From: Opitutales bacterium
Lineage (GTDB): Bacteria > Verrucomicrobiota > Verrucomicrobiia > Opitutales > UBA9783
DNA length: 41,267 nt
NCBI GenBank assembly: GCA_016286235.1
Contig: JAEESJ010000023.1
Location: 1-41,267, forward strand
Direction: 5' to 3'
The position numbers were made by a program, and so were the translations under genes. Under the pieces are notes generated by a model. It made no database searches and was not told the DNA's origin. It saw nothing but the letters and a program-made list of their open reading frames with translations. This document shows, piece by piece, positions 1 through 8,432 of this stretch (position 1 is the stretch's first letter; the number at the start of each line of letters is the position of its first letter).

Positions 1-554
1 TTGAAAAATGGTGACGAAGTTCGGAGTCGTTTTCGGCTCCTGTCCTTTTCGGGCCAGTTTGTACAAAGGGATACCGTTGATTTTCTTGGCGGAAAAAATA
101 GGAGGCTGTTGGTATTGGTCGCCCAAAAAACTTTGCAGAACGGTTCGAATACTTTCCTCGCAATGCCTTCGACGGAGCAAGTTTGCGTCACTTCGCCCTC
201 ACGGTCGTAAGTGGTGGTTTCGACGCCGAGTTGAATGATGCCTTCATAGGTTTTTGTCCCACACATCAACGTCTGCGAGACTTTGGTCGCTTTCCCGAGA
301 ACAATCAGCAATAGACCTGTTGCTAATGGATCCAGTGTGCCGGCATGCCCGATTTTGCGAAAACCGAAAGTATATTTTAAACGTCGAATGACGTCATACG
401 AAGAGCATCCGCAGGGCTTATCGATCGGTAAAATGCCGTCGATGTTTGTTGTTATTCTCGCGCGTTTTGTATGGACGGACGAGTGTACCCAAGGGGTTTT
501 GGAATTTAAAGGCGACGAAGAAAAAGGCAACGAGGCGGGTCCCAAATCCGACAT
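1..554 (-). pseudogene. truB: tRNA pseudouridine(55) synthase TruB, N-terminal part, runs off the left edge; apparent 1-nt frameshift near 151-162
   Basis: Minus strand reads ...NIDGILPIDKPCGCSSYDVIRRLKYTFGFRKIGHAGTLDPLATGLLLIVLGKATKVSQTLMCGTKTYEGIIQLGVETTTYDREGEVTQTCSVEGIA, then continues in another frame as ESIRTVLQSFLGDQYQQPPIFSAKKINGIPLYKLARKG. GHAGTLDPLATG and PP.(F/Y)SA.K.NG are TruB hallmarks. Start at 554 is tentative. Confidence 0.8.
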
Positions 555-800
555 ATACACACTCAGGGTACTTAATGATAACGTGCTCCGTCAAAAAGAT
601 AAACGTGTTAATTTCGTGGAGTTTCGGAGTGAGCAGGCGGCTATGTGCTCCGCCGTCGTTCACCGCAAAACGTAATGTAACCGCCGCATCCCGCTTTGTT
701 CTTTTTCCGTACCTCCAATCCGTTTTAACTAACCTTTGACACCGTTTCCAAGGCGGCGAAGGAATGTTTTTTCGAAAACCTTCGGGCACAACCGATACGT

Positions 801-2138
801 TTAACCCCTTCCCCGTTTCGGTTTTTTCAATGTCAGCATGAAGAATAAACCGCCGAGGCAGGAAGCAACGAGAAAAGTTAAATACACCGACTGCCAGCCG
901 TACGCATCGGAGAGTTTGACGAGACCGATGCCGCTCGCGGACGCCGCCAAATATCCGAAGGTACCCGTCATCGCTGCACCCGTCGCCGCGGCTTTCTTGG
1001 AACCGAATTCCGCACCCGATAACCCGCCGAGCACCTGCGAGCCGTAGACGAAAAAGCCGACGCAGAACCAAAAGAGATAATCGACCCAACGGCAGGTAAC
1101 GAAAATTTGCCCGAGCGTTTCCCGCCAAACGGTGTTGCATGCCCAATAAAATCCCATCGCAATCCCCATCAGCGTCATCATCAGGCACCCGCATAAACCG
1201 CGCCTCGTGTGCATGAACTTATCCGTGAACCAACCGATAAACAAACCGCCGAACAAGCCGCCGATTTCGGTTCCGGCAAACTTCAATCCGGCTTCCATGA
1301 CGGTGCATTTTTGCGTTTGGACGATGAGAACCGGTCCCCAGCAAAGCAGTCCGGAGCGCACAAAGTAGACAAAAAAGTTCGCGATGCAAACGAGCCACAG
1401 GCGACCGTTGTATAAGATGTGGTTCCGAAACATCTGCCCGAACGATTCATCGGCATCCTCTGCATCGGTCGTTGTTTTGACAACCGGCAAATGTTCAAAT
1501 TCCTCGACGGATGGTAAACCGATGGACTCCGGCGTATCGCGCAGCCGTTCCCATACCCAAAGGCTGAGAAGAAGGCTGATAATTGCCGGAATAATGAAAA
1601 GCAAACGCCAACTGCCGTATTCCAACAGCTTGGCACCGCCGACAAGCACCACAATCGAACCGATTTGATGCGAACAGTTGATGATGCCCCAGCGCGTGCC
1701 GATTTGTTGCGGTCCGAACCATTGCGTGAGTGTGCGCGATACCGACGGCCACCCCATGGATTGAAAAACGGCATTCACTGCGTACAGAATGCCGAAAACG
1801 ACGGATGCTTCCCAACAACCCGCCAACAGACTGCAACACGCCGCCAAAGCCAACCCGACGGGCATAAACAAACGCGCATCGGATCGGTCGCAAATCGAAC
1901 CTGCCACCATTTTAAAAACGCCGTAGACGACGGAGAATGCCGAAAATGCCCAGCCGATCGCCTCCATCGAGAACGGACACTTTTCGGATGTTCGCAACAT
2001 CGTAAAATTCTGCCGAACCAGGTAGTACGCGGCGTAACCGACAATCAACGCGTACGTCAGCCGAAATCGCCAATAGCGGTATTGACGGTTGATTTCGGTA
2101 GGGTCGGAGACGGGAGGATGAGAGGGTGATGTATTCAA
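801..2138 (-). CDS. MFS transporter, organophosphate:Pi antiporter (UhpC/UhpT/GlpT-like) family
   Basis: 445 aa, 12-TM-like, RLTYALIVGYAAYYLVRQNF N-terminus typical of the OPA family, WRLLFIIPA and RDTPESIGLP motifs. Confidence 0.8.
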   Translation of the reverse strand: MNTSPSHPPVSDPTEINRQYRYWRFRLTYALIVGYAAYYLVRQNFTMLRTSEKCPFSMEAIGWAFSAFSVVYGVFKMVAGSICDRSDARLFMPVGLALAACCSLLAGCWEASVVFGILYAVNAVFQSMGWPSVSRTLTQWFGPQQIGTRWGIINCSHQIGSIVVLVGGAKLLEYGSWRLLFIIPAIISLLLSLWVWERLRDTPESIGLPSVEEFEHLPVVKTTTDAEDADESFGQMFRNHILYNGRLWLVCIANFFVYFVRSGLLCWGPVLIVQTQKCTVMEAGLKFAGTEIGGLFGGLFIGWFTDKFMHTRRGLCGCLMMTLMGIAMGFYWACNTVWRETLGQIFVTCRWVDYLFWFCVGFFVYGSQVLGGLSGAEFGSKKAAATGAAMTGTFGYLAASASGIGLVKLSDAYGWQSVYLTFLVASCLGGLFFMLTLKKPKRGRG

Positions 2139-2385
2139 GAGATTTTCCTTTCGGATCGCTTGGGTTAAATGAATGACTGTCTATTCTCATTAAAGCAAAT
2201 TTGGTAATTTCGGCAATAGAGAGAAAAAGGTGCACAAACACGTAAAATATATGTGTTTGATTGAAAAAATGAACAATGTTGCTGTATCTGTACTGGACAG
2301 CGTGTGTTTTCTTAAAATTCCAAAAATCACAAAAACACTTGCCAACCCCTCTCTCCTCTCTCATCCTCAAGTTAGCTTTTCCTTT

Positions 2386-2472
2386 GGTAGGATATCCAAG
2401 CGGCTAAAGGGCGCAGACTGTAAATCTGTCAGGGTTTTCCTTTCGGGGGTTCGAATCCCTCTCCTACCACCA
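2386..2472 (+). tRNA. tRNA-Tyr (GTA)
   Basis: GGTAGGA...TCCTACCACCA acceptor, GTA anticodon in GACTGTAAATC, long variable arm, GGTTCGAATCC T-arm, encoded CCA. Confidence 0.95.
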
Positions 2473-2586
2473 GGGGCATTGTCGCCGTTGGGGATTTCCA
2501 AGTTGCTCTTATATCTTTCGGTATTTTTTTGTTCTCACGAAGATTTTGTTTTTTTGATGGTTTTTTTGGGGGATGCAACGGTGAAA

Positions 2587-2621
2587 AACAAAAACACCCG
2601 CAACAGGCGGGTGTTTTTGTT
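2587..2621. terminator. Rho-independent (possibly bidirectional) terminator
   Basis: Stem AAAAACACCCGC / GCGGGTGTTTTT with 5-nt loop AACAG, flanked by A- and T-tracts, between tRNA-Tyr (+) and the convergent CDS at 2642 (-). Confidence 0.85.
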
Positions 2622-2641
2622 ATGAGAGGCGGCATTTCTGT

Positions 2642-3721
2642 TTACATGTACTCTGATGGGTACAGTTCTTCTATATAGTCATACACGCCTACTACAGCAT
2701 CCGCAACCGTCTCGAAAGCGGTACCTGTCAACGCGCGAACAATAGTATAACGAAGGTCTTGAAAGTCATAAAACTGATTTAACATGAAAGACATTACATT
2801 CTCACTCGGTTTCTCTTTTGTTCCAAAAAACTTTTCCAGGAGCACACAGAGATCGCACGCCGAACGGATGTACATCTGAACAAGCTCTTCAACCGCGCCG
2901 TACAGCCATACAAGTTCGTCACTTTTGAATATATCATCACAGATACCCTTGTCTCCGGCCACTTCATAAAGGCAATACGCCGGCGCACCACATCTGCCTT
3001 CCCATTTTTCCCTGGAAACGTTGCATTTGGTATATAGGAAATAACCTCTTCTGAATACGCGCACAACGTTGCTGATATTCGGCATCTTTATCCAATGAAG
3101 TTCAGATCCGTCAAAGAGCGTTTCGCTAAAAAAATTTCTTACTCTCTGATCAACACGGAAGTTTTGTGCGGTTTGGTGCCAAGCTTCATGAAAGTCACCG
3201 CATTTTTCCGTTATCATGTCGTATGCTATAATTTTCCGGTACAAATCACCCGGATCGTTCGGATCCGGTTTCCAAGAATCAACGATTTTCTTCCAACAAA
3301 CCAACGGTTCGCAATTAATGCCTTTCGGCTTAAACTCTTCAATCATGCTTTCCAAATCCAGCAACGCACGTATGCGGTTTTGCTCCGCGTCGAACCGTTT
3401 TTTCAGAAATTCCGTACAGCCTTCGCGGCGATGTGTTTTAAAATAATCAAAAAACGCAACCTGATACTCCAGGCACTGTTGCATGTAACGGACGGCTTCT
3501 TCCCGCGCACGCAACACGACATCTTTCAACTCCTTCTCGGTGATTATGTAATCGGGTTTGTTTGAATTGAAATCATTCCACGCCTTAATCCTTTCTCCGA
3601 TTTCCTGTGCATGATCCAAGAAAACCCGATCCACTTTTTCCCGAAACGTCTCCCCGTGCCCTGCCGATATACACATCATCGCGGCACATACCCCAAACGT
3701 AAGTTTTTTACAAACAGCCAT
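2642..3721 (-). CDS. Exported cysteine-rich orphan protein with an HEAWH (HExxH) motif
   Basis: 359 aa, signal peptide MAVCKKLTFGVCAAMMCISAGHGE, about 11 Cys in the mature part, HEAWH motif; no family recognised. Confidence 0.65.
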   Translation of the reverse strand: MAVCKKLTFGVCAAMMCISAGHGETFREKVDRVFLDHAQEIGERIKAWNDFNSNKPDYIITEKELKDVVLRAREEAVRYMQQCLEYQVAFFDYFKTHRREGCTEFLKKRFDAEQNRIRALLDLESMIEEFKPKGINCEPLVCWKKIVDSWKPDPNDPGDLYRKIIAYDMITEKCGDFHEAWHQTAQNFRVDQRVRNFFSETLFDGSELHWIKMPNISNVVRVFRRGYFLYTKCNVSREKWEGRCGAPAYCLYEVAGDKGICDDIFKSDELVWLYGAVEELVQMYIRSACDLCVLLEKFFGTKEKPSENVMSFMLNQFYDFQDLRYTIVRALTGTAFETVADAVVGVYDYIEELYPSEYM

Positions 3722-3905
3722 ACGATTTTATGAAAGTGGTCGAAGGTTTGTTTGTAAGCAATTTTTGCACCGTCTGAAATCCGAACTATTTCGAAATTTT
3801 AATTTTCAAAACAAACAAAACGACAAATCGTTTTCGGCAGTATCTCTTATTTTGATTGTGTCTGTTTAAACCGAATTTGCTTCAACAGCCCGAGACACAA
3901 AACTT

Positions 3906-4676
3906 TTAAAATCCGAAAAACCACTTTGCGTTTTCGGTGGTCGCACGCACGCATTCGTCATATGAAATACCTTTTAATTCCGCCAGTTTCTCGGCAACGT
4001 AATGCACATAAGTCGGGAAGTTTTGTTGACCGCGAAACGGTGCCGGCGTCAGGTACGGGCTGTCGGTTTCGATAACGATCTGCGACAAATCTGTCGCGAT
4101 CGCCGTTTCGTGCGTATGCCCGAAGCGTTTAAAGGTTATGACGCCCGAGTAAGACAACAGACCGCCGTTGTCGGTTATCCACTGCGCGGCTTCGAGATCT
4201 TCCACGAAACAATGGAACATCACTTTTTTTAAATCGAAGTGCGTATATTGCAGAATTTCCTTAATCGCAAAAAAGGCATTGCGGCAGTGAATGACGACCG
4301 GTAATTCGTAAAGTTGCGCCAGTTGCAGTTGTCGCTCGAAAACCTTCATCTGCAATTTCATTTGCGGGATGTGCGCGGTATCGAAAATGCCGTGAAAATC
4401 CAGCCCGATTTCTCCGACGCCGACCGCCTGCGGCAAAAAAGTGCGCATCTGTTCCAAATCCCGTTCCCAATGCTCCGAAAGTTCCAACGGGTACAATCCG
4501 CAACAAAATTTGAGTTTCGGGTATCGCTTTGCTAAATCGGCATAAAATTCCCAATCATGCGTATTCAGCCCGCAGACAACAACGCCCTCAAGATTGTTCT
4601 CGTCCAGATGCGACAAAAACTCACTCGCACCTGCGGTTCCGAGGTGATCCAAGTGACAGTGAGCGTCGATGAGCAT
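3906..4676 (-). CDS. tatD: TatD family metal-dependent hydrolase
   Basis: MLIDAHCHLDHL, GEIGLDF, VIHCRN, IETDSPYL motifs. Confidence 0.92.
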   Translation of the reverse strand: MLIDAHCHLDHLGTAGASEFLSHLDENNLEGVVVCGLNTHDWEFYADLAKRYPKLKFCCGLYPLELSEHWERDLEQMRTFLPQAVGVGEIGLDFHGIFDTAHIPQMKLQMKVFERQLQLAQLYELPVVIHCRNAFFAIKEILQYTHFDLKKVMFHCFVEDLEAAQWITDNGGLLSYSGVITFKRFGHTHETAIATDLSQIVIETDSPYLTPAPFRGQQNFPTYVHYVAEKLAELKGISYDECVRATTENAKWFFGF

Positions 4677-4866
4677 AAAAAGCGTGCGTTCGGTATCAGA
4701 ACTACGACCCTCTCATGGTGATTGAAGAGCATACAAGAGACAAGTGCGAAATCAAGGTGCAAGGTGTCAAACATCGAGATATGTTTTTCTCGCTTTTATC
4801 CGCCCGCAGGCGGTGCTTTCCAAAAACAGACTTGCCGAAGTGTCGTCGGAAACAAACAATGAGAAT

Positions 4867-5442
4867 GTGAATGTGCCGAACGCGATCACGCTGGCGCGTA
4901 TTCCGCTGATTTTCGCAATCGGTTTTTTCTTTTATGCTTCTTTTGCGGGTTCGAAAACGCTGGCGTTTATTCTGTACGTTCTGACGGGCATCACCGATTG
5001 GCTGGACGGCTGGGCGGCACGCAAATATCATCAAATTTCCGACTTCGGGAAACTGGCGGATGCGCTGATTGATAAAATTTTTATCATCGGCATGTTCCTT
5101 TTGCTGGCGGGGAAGGGACTGGTTCCGACATGGGGCATTTTCTGCATGTTGCTCATCGTTTGTCGCGAGTTTTTTATTACCGGACTGCGCGTGATGATCG
5201 CAAAGAACGGAACCGTTATGGCGGCGGAAGCATCGGGAAAGTTGAAAACCGTCCTGCAAATCGTCTTCACGGGCGCGTTTTTTCTCATCGAAATGTTGCG
5301 CGTCGATGCCGCCGCATGGTTCCCGACGGAAGGTCTTCATATTCTGACGGTTATCAATAATATCCTGTTTGTGACGGCGACATTTTTGACGGTTCATTCC
5401 GGTTGTCATTATTGGCAACGTTATCATCGTTCATTGTCGTAA
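4867..5442 (+). CDS. pgsA: CDP-diacylglycerol--glycerol-3-phosphate 3-phosphatidyltransferase
   Basis: NVPNAITLARIPLI start (GTG, tentative) and CDP-alcohol transferase motif DGWAARKYHQISDFGKLADALIDK. Confidence 0.85.
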   Translation: MNVPNAITLARIPLIFAIGFFFYASFAGSKTLAFILYVLTGITDWLDGWAARKYHQISDFGKLADALIDKIFIIGMFLLLAGKGLVPTWGIFCMLLIVCREFFITGLRVMIAKNGTVMAAEASGKLKTVLQIVFTGAFFLIEMLRVDAAAWFPTEGLHILTVINNILFVTATFLTVHSGCHYWQRYHRSLS

Positions 5443-5480
5443 GTCGTTGCCTCCGTTTTGTCGGCGTGTTAAAATAAGGC

Positions 5481-5918
5481 ATGTCGGTCTTTGAGGAATG
5501 GTTAAAGCAGTTGGACGAAGAGCTGAAGTTGGGCGGTCGGTTGGTATTGGACGCCGATCAACGTTGTTTTTTGATGTTTGATGAAAAACTGCTGGTTGAA
5601 ATCGGCTACGAACCGTCGGCGCAAACATTCCGCTTTCAAGGTGCTTTGGAGAGCAAAAGCGTGCCGCAACAGACCTTTTACAACGCGCTTTTGGAGCATA
5701 ATCTCGGTTGGAAGGATACTGACGGTGCGGCTTTCGGATTGCAACTCGGAAGCGAAAAAACGCAGTTGGTGCAAAACCTGCCGGTGGCTTCGTGCGATTA
5801 CGCCCTCTTTAATCGTTCGCTGGAACGTTTTGTAAATACCTTTGAGTACTGGCTCAACCATATCGAAGCCCTGAAATCCTCCGAAACGCACGAAAAAACG
5901 GCGGGTATTTTGGTATAA
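5481..5918 (+). CDS. CesT/Tir-like type III secretion chaperone
   Basis: 145 aa, class I T3SS chaperone layout (LDADQRCFLMFDEKLLVEIGYEP...LLEHNLGWKDTDGAAFGLQLGSEKTQLVQNLPV...FEYWLNHIEAL); resembles the protein at 35215. Confidence 0.6.
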   Translation: MSVFEEWLKQLDEELKLGGRLVLDADQRCFLMFDEKLLVEIGYEPSAQTFRFQGALESKSVPQQTFYNALLEHNLGWKDTDGAAFGLQLGSEKTQLVQNLPVASCDYALFNRSLERFVNTFEYWLNHIEALKSSETHEKTAGILV

Positions 5919-5949
5919 AAAAATCCAAAAATCGACCGATGTATAAGGC

Positions 5950-6846
5950 ATGGTTCCCTTTACTTCGTTTCAAGGTATCTGTACCGCTCTCGTGACGCCG
6001 TTTGTCGACGGAAAAATTGACTATGCGTCGCTAAAAAATTTGATCGAACGCCAATGCGCTTCCGGCGTTCACGGTTTGGTGTTGGCGGAAATCACGGGCG
6101 AAAATCCGACATTGAGCGATGAAGAACGCAAAGATTTACTGTCGTTCGTCGTTCAAACGGTCGGCGGTCGGTTGCAACTGCTGATGACCGTCGATGCCAA
6201 CGATACGCGGCGGGCATTGAAACAAATAACGGCTTATGAAGCACTCGGGGCGGACGGTTTTCTTGCCGTAACGCCGTTTTACAATCAGCCGACGCAAAAC
6301 GGTTTGTATTTACACTTTGAAGCTCTGGCAAAGGCAACCGACAAGCCGATTTGTCTGTACTCGTCGCCGTTTCGTTGCGGTGTGGAGATTGCGCCCGAAA
6401 CCGTTCGACGTTTGCGGGAAAATCACAAAAACATCGTCGCGATTCAGGAAAACGGCAGTTCGTGCAATCGCGTTGCGCAACTGGTCAAAGAGAACGATGC
6501 GGATTTTCGGGTGTTGACAGGCGAAGATGTCATGATGTTGCCGTTTTTCTCGCTCGGTGCCAAAGGGATCGTGAGTGTTGCCGCAAATTTAATTCCGAAT
6601 GAAATTGTACAATTATATCGTTTGGTATCCGAAAATAACTTTGAAGCGGCGGCGGATCTCCATCGACGCTATTATGCACTGTTTCGCGCTTTGACGATTG
6701 AAACCAATCCCGTGCCGATCAAATATCTGCTTCAACGCAATGGCTTGATTAAAAGTGCCGAAGTTCGCTTGCCGCTGTGCCCGTTGAGCGAAAAAAATGT
6801 TGCGGTGATGGAGAAAGCGGTTGAGGCGTTGAAGGGAGAGATTTGA
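5950..6846 (+). CDS. Dihydrodipicolinate synthase/N-acetylneuraminate lyase family protein, Schiff-base Lys replaced by Gln
   Basis: 298 aa DapA-like TIM barrel: ALVTPF, TGENPTL, GADGFLAVTPFYNQPTQNGLYLHF, YSSPFRCG, NIVAIQENG (canonical IKEA is IQEN here). Confidence 0.85.
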   Translation: MVPFTSFQGICTALVTPFVDGKIDYASLKNLIERQCASGVHGLVLAEITGENPTLSDEERKDLLSFVVQTVGGRLQLLMTVDANDTRRALKQITAYEALGADGFLAVTPFYNQPTQNGLYLHFEALAKATDKPICLYSSPFRCGVEIAPETVRRLRENHKNIVAIQENGSSCNRVAQLVKENDADFRVLTGEDVMMLPFFSLGAKGIVSVAANLIPNEIVQLYRLVSENNFEAAADLHRRYYALFRALTIETNPVPIKYLLQRNGLIKSAEVRLPLCPLSEKNVAVMEKAVEALKGEI

Positions 6847-7058
6847 GAGATAAGCTTTATGTTGCGACGGTACGAAATGCCTGCGTTTAGATAAAAAATC
6901 AGAATCAAAACAACGCTTCTTTACTTTTTAAACGATAAGTGCAACGGAAACGGCGGTTTGCACGATGTCGGGCGGCAACGCGAAACAATGCTTCCGAAAA
7001 GCGTCAACAAATCCGTCAAAACGTCGAATGCCGCCGAACGGCACTGCTCTCCGCAAGT

Positions 7059-8432
7059 TCATTTCCCTTCCTTCGTTTCGGGTTCCTTTTCGTCTTCTTT
7101 ATCCTCTTCTTCTTCCCTGCTCCCCTCGTCTTCCGCTTCGTCTTCTTCTCCTGAAATGACAGCATCTTTTTCATCCTGCTTTGGAACAAAAAAGGATTCC
7201 TCTTCGTTTGCCGGAACTTCTTTTATGACGGACAGCACGGTGTTTTTCTCCGCCTTTTGTTCGTCATATTCCAGGTGATGAAACGGATAATCCCGGATAT
7301 TCAATCCTTTCCCGAACGGTAATTCTTTGATACTCGCGAAAAACAATCGACTTTTTCGGTTGGGTTGCAATGCGGAACCGCACATGTCGCAGGGAATAGC
7401 GGGAATTTCTCCTTTGGAAAATGTGGTTGCGTCCAGTTGAATAAACATGCGTGCATCATACCGTATTTGTTTGTATGTGAGATTGGCGAGATTTCCTTCC
7501 AATATGCCGGCGGATTCTTTCGCTACGGGATTTTCGCAAAACAAACAACGTTTATGTTCGTTTGCGACATGTGTTGAAAATGCTTGTACGGCTTTCGTTG
7601 CCGATGTCTCTTCTTCCTTGGGTTGTTTGTTGCCTTTTTGCGCGTTGCGAACAGCCTCACAAAACGGAACACAACACGCATAACCCGGAATTGCGGTCTT
7701 TAAAAAATACAACAAAAACACATGTTGCAAGTCATGAAGATTTTTTTCGGCTTCGCAACGAAAGATCTTCGGAGATCTGCAATACTCGCACGATACTGTA
7801 ATCTTTTGCTTTTGCCGTCCGCCTGCGCAGGAACCGCAATGCTCATTGTAGTCTTTCTGGCTGTCAAAAGCACGCATATTGCACTCCATGCAGATAAATT
7901 CACCGTGACCGTGAATCGCATGCGCCAAGTAATCGCGTTCTGTTTTGAAAGCTTTTATTTCCTTTTTGACATTCTCGTTTTCACGGATTTGTTTCATATA
8001 ATGCCGACAAATGTATTGTTTGTGACGAACGGCGGTATGAATGATAAATCTTTCAAGCGTCGGAATGCCTTCACGACAAACATGGCAACGCCATCCGTAA
8101 TCAACGTGTGAAGCGTCTCTGTGTAACTCGTAATCCTTTATTTTTTCAAAAGTACGCCATATACAGTATCGACATGCCGTCTTTTTATGTACGTCGAGCA
8201 TGTGTTTCCGATAAGAATTGAGATCTTTAAAATGCCGTCTGCAATCACAACACAAGTACGTACGGTGGTTTAGGAGAAGGTGTTTTGCCATGGTTTCGAG
8301 TTTATGGCACGAAAACGGTGACTTCGTTCCGTCTTTTTTATGCGCCTCCATACATTTTCGGCATTCCAAAACTCCGTAGGAAGCCGCTGTCGGCAGGCAC
8401 GTTGTTACGATGAGCAATATGAATTTTTTCAT
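7059..8432 (-). CDS. Exported multi-C2H2 zinc-finger protein with acidic C-terminal tail (paralogue 1)
   Basis: 457 aa; signal peptide MKKFILLIVTTCLPTAASYG; fingers such as CCDCRRHFKDLNSYRKHMLDVH, CRYCIWRTFEKIKDYELHRDASH, CHVCREGIPTLERFIIHTAVRH; tail EEDEAEDEGSREEEEDKEDEKEPE. ATGA overlap with the upstream gene. Confidence 0.8.
   Translation of the reverse strand: MKKFILLIVTTCLPTAASYGVLECRKCMEAHKKDGTKSPFSCHKLETMAKHLLLNHRTYLCCDCRRHFKDLNSYRKHMLDVHKKTACRYCIWRTFEKIKDYELHRDASHVDYGWRCHVCREGIPTLERFIIHTAVRHKQYICRHYMKQIRENENVKKEIKAFKTERDYLAHAIHGHGEFICMECNMRAFDSQKDYNEHCGSCAGGRQKQKITVSCEYCRSPKIFRCEAEKNLHDLQHVFLLYFLKTAIPGYACCVPFCEAVRNAQKGNKQPKEEETSATKAVQAFSTHVANEHKRCLFCENPVAKESAGILEGNLANLTYKQIRYDARMFIQLDATTFSKGEIPAIPCDMCGSALQPNRKSRLFFASIKELPFGKGLNIRDYPFHHLEYDEQKAEKNTVLSVIKEVPANEEESFFVPKQDEKDAVISGEEDEAEDEGSREEEEDKEDEKEPETKEGK

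Noticed and set aside
418-1194. 258-aa minus-strand ORF across the truB/transporter junction
   Set aside because: Overlaps the truB start and the end of the clear OPA transporter in other frames; no domain-like features.
7059-7160. Low-complexity TCTTC-rich tract as a second phase-variation repeat
   Set aside because: Imperfect, encodes an acidic Glu/Asp-rich tail, with no uniform repeat unit.
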